64,000 nt of DNA, taken from contig JAZKDO010000003.1 in the NCBI GenBank assembly GCA_040387555.1, positions 868,001 to 932,000 on the forward strand. Reading direction: 5' to 3'. Positions 26,701 through 42,576 of this stretch are shown piece after piece. Position 1 is the stretch's first letter. Each line of letters opens with the position of its first letter. Under the pieces are notes generated by a model. The model searched no databases and was not told where the DNA came from. It saw only the letters and a list, made by a program, of their open reading frames with translations. Source of the DNA: UBA4416 sp040387555. GTDB taxonomy: Bacteria > Bacteroidota > Bacteroidia > B-17B0 > Aurantibacillaceae. The position numbers and the translations under genes are program-made.

Positions 26701-27642
26701 ATGCGAATTATATTTATGGGAACTCCTGAATTTGCTGTTGCAAGTTTAGATATCTTAATTCAAAATAATTATAATATAGTGGCTGTTGTTACTGTGCCGG
26801 ATAAACCAGCGGGTCGTGGACAACAACTACAGCAATCAGCAGTAAAAAAATATGCGTTGGAAAATGGATTGAAAATCCTGCAACCAGAAAAATTAAAAGA
26901 TGAGCAATTTATTAATCAATTAAAAGAACTGAAAGCTGATCTTCAAATTGTTGTGGCTTTCCGAATGCTTCCTGAAATAGTGTGGAATATGCCACCTTTG
27001 GGTACTTATAATTTACACGGATCTTTGTTGCCTAAGTATAGAGGTGCAGCCCCAATTAATTGGGCTGTGATTAATGGTGAAACAGAAAGCGGTGTTACTA
27101 CCTTTAAATTAAAACATGAGATTGATACCGGTAGTTTGTTGTTTCAGGAAAAGGCGGCTATCACTAAAACAACAACAGCAGGTGAGTTACATGATACATT
27201 AATGCATATTGGAGCAGGTTTAGTTTTAAAAACTGTGAAAGCGATTGAAAGCGGTCAATACGAATTAAAGCCGCAAGATGATTCGCAAAGCATTCATGCG
27301 CCAAAATTATTTAAAGAAACATGTAAAATTAACTGGAGCAGATCTGCGGAGCAAATTTATAATCTGATCAGAGGTCTGTCACCTTATCCCGCAGCTTTCA
27401 CTGAATTTATAGATAAGCATCAGCAACCAGTTGGAATAAAAATTTATTCATCGGAAATTGAAGAGACGAATCATACTCACCATATTGGACATACTTTAAG
27501 TGATGGAAAAACATTTTTGAAAGTAGCTTGCACCAATGGTTTCATACATATTAAAGAACTACAGATGGCTGGGAAAAAGAGAATGCAGATTGTTGAATTT
27601 TTAAGAGGATTTAAAATAGAGTCGGATTTTAAATTTTTGTAG
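26701..27642 (+). CDS. fmt: Methionyl-tRNA formyltransferase
   Basis: Formylates the initiator Met-tRNA with 10-formyl-tetrahydrofolate. 313 residues. The N-terminal Rossmann domain begins MRIIFMGTPEFAVASL, and the catalytic region has NLHGSLLPKYRGAAPINWAV with the conserved Asn, His and following loop, plus the GVTTFKL and DTGSLLFQE strands. The C-terminal OB-like domain starts around 210 and carries NLIRGLSPYPAAF. It stands alone; the region downstream to HU has no clear gene. Confidence 0.97.
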   Translation: MRIIFMGTPEFAVASLDILIQNNYNIVAVVTVPDKPAGRGQQLQQSAVKKYALENGLKILQPEKLKDEQFINQLKELKADLQIVVAFRMLPEIVWNMPPLGTYNLHGSLLPKYRGAAPINWAVINGETESGVTTFKLKHEIDTGSLLFQEKAAITKTTTAGELHDTLMHIGAGLVLKTVKAIESGQYELKPQDDSQSIHAPKLFKETCKINWSRSAEQIYNLIRGLSPYPAAFTEFIDKHQQPVGIKIYSSEIEETNHTHHIGHTLSDGKTFLKVACTNGFIHIKELQMAGKKRMQIVEFLRGFKIESDFKFL

Positions 27643-27818
27643 AATCTCAAATGCTTTATTGGCAGTAATTGGCACTTCTCTTAAGTCTAAAAGGGCTTGT
27701 AATTGACATTTTACAGGAAGAGTAGAGTCAAAAGCCCCATTATATAAGCGATTCAGGGCATATTTATTAACAATGAGCTCTTTTATTAACAAAATCAACA
27801 CTTTTTTTTATAAAACAC

Positions 27819-27848
27819 TTGACAAATAAGGATTAGCGTATACATTTG
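27819..27848 (+). promoter_or_regulatory. Promoter of the HU gene (-33/-7)
   Basis: TTG at 27819-27821, a 19-nt spacer, then TACATTTG at 27841-27848 gives a good match to the Bacteroidota sigma-A pattern. The predicted leader to the ATG is about 40 nt. Confidence 0.7.
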
Positions 27849-27893
27849 TAATGTAATTAATTTAAAAAGTTTAACCCTTAAAAACAAAACAAC

Positions 27894-28175
27894 ATGAACA
27901 AAGCAGAATTAATCGAAGCAATTGCAAATGGATCAAAATTAACTAAAGCTGACGCAGGTCGTGCATTAGATTCTACTATCGAAGCAGTAGGAAAAGCATT
28001 GAAAAAAGGAGACAGAATTTCTTTAGTAGGATTCGGTTCTTTCTCAGTAGCTAAGCGTGCTGCACGTTTAGGTCGTAACCCTCAAACAGGAAAAGAAATT
28101 AAAATTGCTGCTAAAAAAGTAGTTAAATTTAAAGCTGGAACTGAATTAGCGACTAACGTTAACAAAGGAAAATAA
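27894..28175 (+). CDS. hup: HU-family nucleoid DNA-binding protein
   Basis: A 93-residue HU/IHF-type histone-like protein. It begins MNKAELIEAIANGSKLTKAD, continues with GDRISLVGFGSFSVAKRAAR and the DNA-intercalating beta-arm GRNPQTGKEIKI with the conserved RNPxTG. It bends and compacts DNA as a dimer. Both flanks are clear: a strong promoter 45 bp upstream and a terminator starting 25 bp downstream, so it is a monocistronic, probably highly expressed gene. Confidence 0.96.
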   Translation: MNKAELIEAIANGSKLTKADAGRALDSTIEAVGKALKKGDRISLVGFGSFSVAKRAARLGRNPQTGKEIKIAAKKVVKFKAGTELATNVNKGK

Positions 28176-28200
28176 TTAGGAAACTAATTAGATTAAAGTA

Positions 28201-28228
28201 CCCCTGGGCTTTGCTCAGGGGTTTTTTT
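28201..28228 (+). terminator. Rho-independent terminator of the HU gene
   Basis: A stem CCCCTGGGC / GCTCAGGGG (28201-28209 and 28213-28221, one G-U pair) with a 3-nt loop is followed by seven T. Confidence 0.92.
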
Positions 28229-28266
28229 ATTGTCTATTTTTTAATATTAAACCGTATTTTTATAGT

Positions 28267-29193
28267 ATGATCAACCGCGAATTGATAGAACCATTTTCGA
28301 AACTGGAGCTGCTTGCCAAACAAGTTGTGGAAGGTTTCATAACCGGGTTGCATAAAAGCCCATTTCATGGCTTTTCTGTTGAGTTTGCAGAACATCGTAT
28401 TTATAATAAAGGAGAAAGTACAAAGCATATCGATTGGAAGTTATTTGGTAAGACAGATAAGTTATTCATAAAGCGTTATGAAGAAGAAACGAACCTGCGT
28501 TGTCAGATAGTTATTGATACATCTAATTCAATGTTGTTTCCTTTAGAGAAAAAAAAAGATAACCAGCTAAATAAATTATCTTTTTCTGTTTATGCTGCCG
28601 CAGCGTTAATTCAATTATTAAAGAACCAACGTGATGCGATTGGTATTACTTTTTTTGATAAAGAAATCCATAAACATTATACCGCTAAAAGTAATCCTGC
28701 TCAACAAAAAGTTATGTACCATGAGCTGGAGGAGTTGTTGAATAAAACGGTTTATGAGGAAACAACCACTACTCAATCTGCTAAGGCTTTAGATCAGGTA
28801 GCTGAAATTGTTCACCGTCGTTCACTGATCGTTATTTTCAGTGACATGTTTGAAGATCATTCAAACCTGGATGCCATTTTTGCTTCTTTGCAGCATTTAA
28901 AATATAAAAAGCATGATGTAGTATTATTTCATGTTTCCGATAAAAAACAGGAATTGGATTTTGAATTTGAAAATCGTCCTCACCATTTCATTGATATCGA
29001 AACCAAACAGGAGATTAAACTGAACCCTAATCAGGTGAAAGAAATGTATCTAAAAAAGATCTCAGAATATACTGAAGCGATAAAATTAAAATGCGGTCAA
29101 TACAAAATTGATTTCGTTGAAGCTGATATTAATCAGGGCTTCGATCATGTTCTTCAAACCTATCTTGTTAAGCGTGGGGCAATGTTGAGGTAG
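28267..29193 (+). CDS. DUF58-domain protein
   Basis: 308 residues. The N-terminal part has HRIYNKGESTKHIDWKLFGK and FIKRYEEETNLR, the DUF58 signature. It is followed by a VWA-like domain with IDTSNSM in place of the usual DxSxS. DUF58 proteins normally partner MoxR AAA+ ATPases and BatA/BatB-type VWA proteins in envelope or stress functions, but none of these is adjacent here. No signal peptide; cytoplasmic or membrane-associated through partners. It is transcribed away from HU after the HU terminator, from an unassigned promoter. Confidence 0.88.
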   Translation: MINRELIEPFSKLELLAKQVVEGFITGLHKSPFHGFSVEFAEHRIYNKGESTKHIDWKLFGKTDKLFIKRYEEETNLRCQIVIDTSNSMLFPLEKKKDNQLNKLSFSVYAAAALIQLLKNQRDAIGITFFDKEIHKHYTAKSNPAQQKVMYHELEELLNKTVYEETTTTQSAKALDQVAEIVHRRSLIVIFSDMFEDHSNLDAIFASLQHLKYKKHDVVLFHVSDKKQELDFEFENRPHHFIDIETKQEIKLNPNQVKEMYLKKISEYTEAIKLKCGQYKIDFVEADINQGFDHVLQTYLVKRGAMLR

Positions 29194-29250
29194 ACATGTA
29201 TCAATCCAAACGCGGATTAAACATATTTTATTCCTGAAAATTTATTTACA

Positions 29251-30054
29251 TTATTTCGCGGGCGTATAATATTTTTTTGCCTCAGGCATAAAGCCCTTCA
29301 AATTATTAATCCGGGTTTCATCACTTGGATGTGTACTAAGAAATTCAGGAGGGTTTTGTCCACTACCTGCTTGCGACATACGTTGCCAGAATGATATAGC
29401 AGCTTCAGGATTATAACCTCCCATTGCAGCAAATACCAACCCCATTTTATCAGCTTCTGTTTCATGTGTCCTGCTGTATTTAAGTGCCCCTAAAGATGTA
29501 GATAAGCCATAAGCTTGTTGAAATAAAGTTTGTGTTAATGCAGAATTTTGCTGAAGAGCAATTGAAAGGGCAGCTGCTCCGAATTGCACAATCATTCCCT
29601 GCGTCATTCTTTCGTTACCATGTCGGGCAACAGCGTGAGCAATCTCATGTCCCATTACAACAGCTAAGCTGGCTTCATCCTGGGTTACTGGCAGTAACCC
29701 GCTATATACTACAACTTTGCCACCTGGCATGCACCATGCGTTAACAGGCGCTTCATCCACAACGTTAAACGACCACTGAAATCCTTCTAGTTGTTCACTT
29801 AATCCTTTGTCGGAATAATATTTTTCAACAGACTTTTGAATTTTTGTTCCAACATTCCTTACCATCATGGTTTTTGGATCTGTAGCGGGTAAGGGTTTAT
29901 GTTCTGATAAAAATTTGTCGTACTCCGTTAAACTCAAACCTATAAGGTCTTTTTCAGGCATTAAATTAGCGGAGCGTCGTCCTGTGATCGCGTTCTTGTG
30001 GCAGGCGATAAAAACAGTTGTTGCGATAATAATAGTAAGTGCAATTTTTTTCAT
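29251..30054 (-). CDS. M48-family zinc metalloprotease, lipoprotein
   Basis: 267 residues. A lipoprotein signal (TTVFIAC, lipidated Cys18) places it in the envelope. The zinc motif HEIAH is at 136-140, preceded by SLAVVMG and followed by the third-ligand region SRTHETEADKMG. The sequence AWCMPGGKVVVYSGLL is typical of the BepA/LoiP-like branch, which does quality control of outer-membrane proteins in other Gram-negatives. Here there are no C-terminal TPRs, so it is LoiP-like in length. It lies 9 bp downstream of clpS on the same strand, a probable operon. Confidence 0.9.
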   Translation of the reverse strand: MKKIALTIIIATTVFIACHKNAITGRRSANLMPEKDLIGLSLTEYDKFLSEHKPLPATDPKTMMVRNVGTKIQKSVEKYYSDKGLSEQLEGFQWSFNVVDEAPVNAWCMPGGKVVVYSGLLPVTQDEASLAVVMGHEIAHAVARHGNERMTQGMIVQFGAAALSIALQQNSALTQTLFQQAYGLSTSLGALKYSRTHETEADKMGLVFAAMGGYNPEAAISFWQRMSQAGSGQNPPEFLSTHPSDETRINNLKGFMPEAKKYYTPAK

Positions 30055-30063
30055 ATAATTTTT

Positions 30064-30351
30064 TTAGTTTAGTTCAACACTTAATCCTTTTTCTAAAAGA
30101 ATTTCACAGATTGGTTTTAGTTTTTCAAATGCACCGGTTTTTACAGAGCATTTTCCATTAAAATGCACAATGTGTGCACACTGTTCCGCTTGCAAAGAAT
30201 CATGATCGCAATATTTAATCAGGCATTCTATTACCCATTCAAAAGTATTTACGTCATCATTAAATAAAATGATCGCGTTTAATTCTTCTTCCTTAACGAG
30301 GGTGGCAAGTTCTAATAACTCTTCTGTGTCTGAGTAATGATTTGTTATCAT
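30064..30351 (-). CDS. clpS: ATP-dependent Clp protease adaptor ClpS
   Basis: A 95-residue adaptor that delivers N-degron substrates to ClpAP/ClpCP. The family signature NDDVNTFEWVIECLIKYC is at about 31-48, and AEQCAHIVHFNGKCSVKTG carries the conserved His that contacts the N-terminal substrate residue. The short N-terminal arm is acidic. It is followed after 9 bp by the M48 lipoprotein gene and preceded by the giant SPOR protein gene on the same strand with a 19-bp gap. Confidence 0.92.
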   Translation of the reverse strand: MITNHYSDTEELLELATLVKEEELNAIILFNDDVNTFEWVIECLIKYCDHDSLQAEQCAHIVHFNGKCSVKTGAFEKLKPICEILLEKGLSVELN

Positions 30352-30370
30352 GGTATAAAACTAATTATTT

Positions 30371-37867
<7,497 letters not shown>

Positions 37868-38166
37868 ATTTAATTAAAAATACCTAAATAATTTAGTATA
37901 TAGATGCTAGTTAACAACAATTTGCATAAATATTGGAGATAGAATTTATATTTTATTCAATCGATATGTTAATAGCTCATAGTCGGAAAATGTTATTCAT
38001 GGAATCAGCTAAAGGTATTATAATTTTGAGCTGGTTTTTTTTGATATCGACGCTTGTCCTTTTAGTGGAATTGCGGGCCACGATAGTAATTTTGCCCTAA
38101 AATAATTTTAGTTAACATATCTTCATAAAAGACCCCCTTAAAAGCAGGTTTTTTTGTATATAACCT
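37868..38166. other. Intergenic region without a clear gene
   Basis: About 300 bp between the divergent giant gene and mqnE. It holds AT-rich sequence and one 36-codon hydrophobic frame at 37990-38100 (+), which has no supporting signals. The giant gene's promoter should be here, but no exact TAnnTTTG was found on the minus strand. Confidence 0.5.
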
Positions 38167-38174
38167 TACCTTTG
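38167..38174 (+). promoter_or_regulatory. Putative -7 element 4 nt before mqnE start
   Basis: TACCTTTG followed by CCTT and the ATG. If used, transcription would begin at or next to the start codon, giving a leaderless mRNA. No good -33 element at the expected distance. Confidence 0.45.
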
Positions 38175-38178
38175 CCTT

Positions 38179-39321
38179 ATGATTATAGAAAATTCTCAGG
38201 AGCTAATTTTGCAGTCAACTCTTTTAAGCAATGAACTGAAAAATATCGCCAAAAAAGTATTTAACGGAGAGCGCATTTCTTTTAAGGAAGGAGTTTATTT
38301 ATTTGAACATGCTAACTTATCTTACTTAGGAACATTAGCTAATTTTGTTCGCGAGAAAAAAAATAAAAATTACGTTTTCTTTAATCGCAACTTTCATGTA
38401 GAACCAACTAATATTTGCGTTTATACCTGCTCATTTTGCGCTTATTCGCGTTTAATTAAACAACGTGAAGAAGGTTGGGAATTATCCATTGAGCAAATGA
38501 TGGATATTATAAAAAAATACGATGGTCAAGAGGTAACCGAAGTACATATTACAGGAGGTGTTATTCCAAAACAAGATCTTAACTTTTATACCACGTTATT
38601 CAAAACCATTAAATTACACAGACCTGATTTGCATGTAAAAGCACTAACGCCAGTTGAGTGTCATTACATTTTCAAAAAAGCGAAAGTGACTTATGAAGAA
38701 GGTATGAAACAATTAAAAGAAGCCGGATTGGATTCAATGCCAGGAGGTGGAGCGGAAATTTTTGATAAGGAGATTAGGGATAAAATTGCAGGAGGAAAAT
38801 GCAGTGCAGAAGAGTGGTTGAGCATTCATGAAATCTGGCATTCAATGAGCATGCATTCAAATGCAACCATGTTATACGGACATATCGAAACATTTACACA
38901 TCGAATAGATCATCTGGAAAGATTACGCCAGTTGCAGGATAAAACTAAGGGCTTTAATGCTTTTATTCCTTTGAAATTCAGAAATGGAAATAACGACATG
39001 TCAGATGTGCCTGAAGTAAGTGTGATTGAAGATTTGCGTAACTATGCCATCAGTAGAATTTATTTGGATAATTTTGATCATATAAAAGCATATTGGGCTA
39101 TGATTGGAAGAAGTACCGCTCAATTAGCTTTAAATTTTGGTGTAGATGATATGGATGGAACAATTGATGATACAACAAAAATATATAGCATGGCTGGTGC
39201 CGAGGAACAAAATCCAAAATTAACTACAGAGGAATTGGTTGATATAATTAAACAGGTAAAACGCACGCCGGTTGAAAGAGATACCTTGTACAACATTGTT
39301 AAAGATTATTCTGTAAATTAA
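38179..39321 (+). CDS. mqnE: Aminodeoxyfutalosine synthase (radical SAM)
   Basis: Radical-SAM enzyme of the futalosine route to menaquinone: joins 3-[(1-carboxyvinyl)oxy]benzoate with SAM to form aminodeoxyfutalosine. 380 residues. The cluster motif C80-x3-C84-x2-C87 (NICVYTCSFCAYS) binds the 4Fe-4S. TEVHITGGVIPKQDL, MPGGGAEIFD, and HSNATMLYGHIET are family signatures shared with MqnC; overall the pattern favours MqnE. The other mqn genes are not in the window. It is divergent from the giant gene. A palindromic repeat follows the stop. Confidence 0.92.
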   Translation: MIIENSQELILQSTLLSNELKNIAKKVFNGERISFKEGVYLFEHANLSYLGTLANFVREKKNKNYVFFNRNFHVEPTNICVYTCSFCAYSRLIKQREEGWELSIEQMMDIIKKYDGQEVTEVHITGGVIPKQDLNFYTTLFKTIKLHRPDLHVKALTPVECHYIFKKAKVTYEEGMKQLKEAGLDSMPGGGAEIFDKEIRDKIAGGKCSAEEWLSIHEIWHSMSMHSNATMLYGHIETFTHRIDHLERLRQLQDKTKGFNAFIPLKFRNGNNDMSDVPEVSVIEDLRNYAISRIYLDNFDHIKAYWAMIGRSTAQLALNFGVDDMDGTIDDTTKIYSMAGAEEQNPKLTTEELVDIIKQVKRTPVERDTLYNIVKDYSVN

Positions 39322-39349
39322 TTTTCGTGTTCATTTTATCTCCTAATTT

Positions 39350-39373
39350 GTTAGTTCGAGCTGAGTCGAGAAC
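39350..39373. repeat. Dispersed palindromic repeat, single arm
   Basis: TTAGTTCGAGCTGAGTCGAG followed by AAC, a variant of the TTCGAGCGGAGTCGAGAAC arm, lies between mqnE and the GT2 gene. Confidence 0.65.
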
Positions 39374-39391
39374 AGAAAAAAACAACAAACA

Positions 39392-40567
39392 ATGCCATAT
39401 TTGTTAATCATACTTTTTTTATTATGCTTGCTAATTCCCCTATTCAGCTATGTGATATTTCCTATGTATATGAAAATATCCGCTGGTTCTATTCAGAGAA
39501 CTAAAAATAATTATGCGGCAGTTACTGAATGGCCCTTAGTTACAGTTGTGTTTTCAGTGTTTAATGAAGAAAAGGTGATCAAAAGAAAATTAGAATCCAT
39601 TTTAAATTCGGATTATCCTAAAGAAAAAATTCAAGTAATAATTGGTTCAGACAATTCCACGGATCTAACTAATCAAATTATTGAATCCTTTGCTTCTCAA
39701 AATTCTAATATTATTTTAATAAAGAAAAATACCCGCAACGGAAAACTAAAAATCATTAACGAACTAATAGACTTAACTCAAACAGAGCATTTAATATTTA
39801 CGGATGCCAATGTTTTTTTTGAACCACAGACAATTAAAGCGCTGGTGTACAATTTAGTAGTGAAAAATGCTAAACTCGTTTGTGGTAATATTCACAAATT
39901 TTCCCCTAAAAATGAAGGGATCTCCGATCAGGAAATATTCTACATGAATTTTGAAAATCAATTGAAACATCATGAAAGTCTGAAATATGGTTTTTGTGTA
40001 GGAGTAGAAGGAGGCTGTTATGCAATTATGAAAGGTAGTTTTGTAAAAGTGCCTGATGGATTTTTAATGGATGATTTTTTTATTACACTTGATGTGATTT
40101 CTAAAAAAGGAAAGGTTTTATTTGAGCCCGAAGCATTGTGTTATGAAGACGTGAATGATTCACCGATGATTGAGTTTAAACGAAAAATAAGAATATCCCT
40201 GGGAAATTTCAGAAATTTGAAATTCTACAAACGTTTACTATTCCCACTTCATAAAGGTTTTGGCTTTGCATTTTTCTCACACAAAGTATTACGATGGATC
40301 ACACCCTTTTCTATTGTTTTTTCTTTTTTTATTTCATTCGCTCTAGCTTTTTATATACCTCTTTTTGTATTAATAACAATATGCTATAGTCTATTAATCA
40401 TTTTTCCTTTAGTAACTATTGTTATGGAAAAGATCAACTTTAAAATACCTCTAGTAAATTCTTTGGGCCATTTTATTTTAATGAATTGCGGGTTATTACT
40501 GGGTTACTTCAAATTCATTTCTGCGTCAAACGAAAGTGCTTGGGAACCGCCAAAAAGAAATGTTTAA
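39392..40567 (+). CDS. Membrane-anchored GT2-family glycosyltransferase
   Basis: 391 residues. An N-terminal membrane span (about 3-27) precedes a GT-A domain: PLVTVVFSVFNEEKVIKRKL, the GSDNSTD nucleotide region, DANVFF in place of DxD, and DDFF for the acid cluster. At least two C-terminal spans (about 310-375). This is the layout of processive or polysaccharide-type GT2 enzymes acting at the inner membrane. Donor and acceptor unknown. Its last 4 bp overlap the convergent phosphatase gene. Confidence 0.88.
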   Translation: MPYLLIILFLLCLLIPLFSYVIFPMYMKISAGSIQRTKNNYAAVTEWPLVTVVFSVFNEEKVIKRKLESILNSDYPKEKIQVIIGSDNSTDLTNQIIESFASQNSNIILIKKNTRNGKLKIINELIDLTQTEHLIFTDANVFFEPQTIKALVYNLVVKNAKLVCGNIHKFSPKNEGISDQEIFYMNFENQLKHHESLKYGFCVGVEGGCYAIMKGSFVKVPDGFLMDDFFITLDVISKKGKVLFEPEALCYEDVNDSPMIEFKRKIRISLGNFRNLKFYKRLLFPLHKGFGFAFFSHKVLRWITPFSIVFSFFISFALAFYIPLFVLITICYSLLIIFPLVTIVMEKINFKIPLVNSLGHFILMNCGLLLGYFKFISASNESAWEPPKRNV

Positions 40568-42570
40568 ATAATTTTAATTCCGATCAGTAACACATCATCC
40601 ACTTGTTCGTGAATTCCTTTCCATTTTTTGAATTCTTCTTTCAATTGCTTGCGTTGTTCAGGTAAAGTAAAATCAGAAACAGCCATCAATTTTTGTTGAA
40701 ATTGGGAGTATTTATACTTCTTGCCACTATCCCCTCCAAACTGATCTGCATAGCCATCAGAGAAAAGGTAAATTAAATCTCCTTTCTCTACCATGAATCT
40801 TTTGGTTGTAAACTTTTGAATATTATCTTCAACGAAAGCACCCACAGGAAACTTATCGCCTTTGATTTGTTTTAATTCGCCATTTGAAATATAATAGATA
40901 GGATTATTTGCCCCGGAAAATAACACTTCATTGGAGTGTTTATGAATAGCAATTAGCGCAACATCCATTCCGTCTTTCACTGCGCTTTCTCTGTATGTTT
41001 GATGAAGGCTGTCAGTTAGCCAAAGGTTTACAGCATCCAATATTTCAGATGGAGTAACCAGATTTTTTTCTAACACAGCTTTATTCAGTAAATTATAATT
41101 CACTATAGAAATCAGTGCACCTGGCACACCGTGGCCTGTACAATCGGCAGCGGCCACATAAATATAATCTTTGGTTTCTTCAATCCAGTAAAAGTCACCG
41201 CTTAAAATATCTTTTGGCATATATAAAAGGAAGGAATTTGGTAAAATCTTCTCCCACCTATTTTTCGGCGGCAGGATTGCACCCTGGATACGCTGGGCAT
41301 ATTTAATACTATCGGTAATGTCCTGGTGTTGTTCTTCAACAATGGCTTTTTGTTTTTCAACAGTGGCTTTTTGCTGGTTAATGATGCTGTTTTTAGTTTC
41401 CAGTTCTCTGTTGGCTTTTTGTTTAGTGCGGTAACCATTTAGGATAAAAAATACCAGGCAAAACAATAAAGCGCAACCTCCCAATGCAAAATAAATGACC
41501 TGTTTTTTATTTTTATTTTCTAGTGTCAGAACCTTGTTCTCTTTTTCTTTTTTATCTGTTTCATATTTGATAGACATATCATGAAGCATCTCCTTGGTTT
41601 CATTATTTGAAATACTGTCTTTTAACACGGCATAGTTGAGGTAATATAAATTTGAATTTTTGTAATCGCCAAGTCGTTGATACATAACAGCGACATTAAA
41701 GTAAGCTGTGCTTAAATCTACATAACTATTTATTTTCTCAAACAACTCCGTTGACTTCAAAGTGTAATCCAAGCCTTTCTTAATATCTCCTAATGTTTGA
41801 TAGCATTGACCTATATTCAATAATGCAACTGCCGTACTGTATTTATTGGCCGAATCAGTTCTTAAAATTTGCTCATATGATTTGTTAAAGTATACCAAAG
41901 CTTCGTTAAGCCTTCCCATATAAAGTAATATACTCCCCAAATTATTATAGCAATCACCTAAATAAGCATCATCGTGATGAGCAGTAAATAGTGTTTCTGA
42001 CAATCGGTATTTATTTAAAGCTTCATCCAGATTTCCTTTCTTATAAAAATAATTTCCCATATTTAAATTCGTAATGGCAATTTGGATTGTGTCTTTGAGC
42101 GTTAAAAAATATCCCAAAGACGTAGAGGCTTTTGAAATAGCAAGATCATGATTGCCAAGATTCGAGTATACGCTTGCTAGTCCTCTATTTACATCAGCAA
42201 GTAATAGTTCCTTTTTTGGCGATTTTAATTTTTGAGCGTAAGTTTCAACTAGATAATATTGTTCAAGACTTTTTTTGTAATTTCCAGTGCTGTTATAATA
42301 TTCTGCCTGATCGTAATGACTTCTTTCAATTTTGAATCCTGTCGCTTCACTTAATTTTATTTCTTCATTAATAAATCCGGAAGCTTTAAGAGGATCATTT
42401 CCGCGAAAAGAAAAATATAATTGGTGAAGAAGATTTATTTTGTCAGTATCAATTTTTGTTTGATTCAGGATTTTAATCAATGAGTCAGTATTTATAGCTT
42501 TTTGCGAAAAAGACAATAAAGAAAAGTTTAGGAAGAAGAGGCTGACAAGTAATCTATTCATAAAGCTCAT
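40564..42570 (-). CDS. TPR-SpoIIE (RsbU-like) protein serine phosphatase, copy 2
   Basis: 668 residues: signal peptide (ends LSFSQ), extracytoplasmic TPRs (about 80-325), a membrane span at 358-378, coiled coil with repeated EKQK/EEQ heptads, the linker DSIKYAQRIQGAILPP (420-435), then a PP2C-like SpoIIE domain. Metal ligands are in SGDF (Asp459), DCTGHGVPG (Asp476), LFSDG (Asp605) and QVDDV (Asp658/659). Such enzymes dephosphorylate anti-anti-sigma or similar switch proteins; none is next door. It follows its close paralogue with a 6-bp gap. Confidence 0.92.
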   Translation of the reverse strand: MSFMNRLLVSLFFLNFSLLSFSQKAINTDSLIKILNQTKIDTDKINLLHQLYFSFRGNDPLKASGFINEEIKLSEATGFKIERSHYDQAEYYNSTGNYKKSLEQYYLVETYAQKLKSPKKELLLADVNRGLASVYSNLGNHDLAISKASTSLGYFLTLKDTIQIAITNLNMGNYFYKKGNLDEALNKYRLSETLFTAHHDDAYLGDCYNNLGSILLYMGRLNEALVYFNKSYEQILRTDSANKYSTAVALLNIGQCYQTLGDIKKGLDYTLKSTELFEKINSYVDLSTAYFNVAVMYQRLGDYKNSNLYYLNYAVLKDSISNNETKEMLHDMSIKYETDKKEKENKVLTLENKNKKQVIYFALGGCALLFCLVFFILNGYRTKQKANRELETKNSIINQQKATVEKQKAIVEEQHQDITDSIKYAQRIQGAILPPKNRWEKILPNSFLLYMPKDILSGDFYWIEETKDYIYVAAADCTGHGVPGALISIVNYNLLNKAVLEKNLVTPSEILDAVNLWLTDSLHQTYRESAVKDGMDVALIAIHKHSNEVLFSGANNPIYYISNGELKQIKGDKFPVGAFVEDNIQKFTTKRFMVEKGDLIYLFSDGYADQFGGDSGKKYKYSQFQQKLMAVSDFTLPEQRKQLKEEFKKWKGIHEQVDDVLLIGIKII

Positions 42571-42576
42571 TTTAAA

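Noticed and set aside
27601..27801. 66-codon frame on the minus strand between fmt and HU
   Set aside because: Overlaps the end of fmt, has no recognisable pattern, promoter or terminator, and cannot be supported as a gene.
37990..38100. 36-codon hydrophobic frame between the giant gene and mqnE
   Set aside because: It could be a membrane peptide, but no promoter, conservation or spacing evidence supports it.
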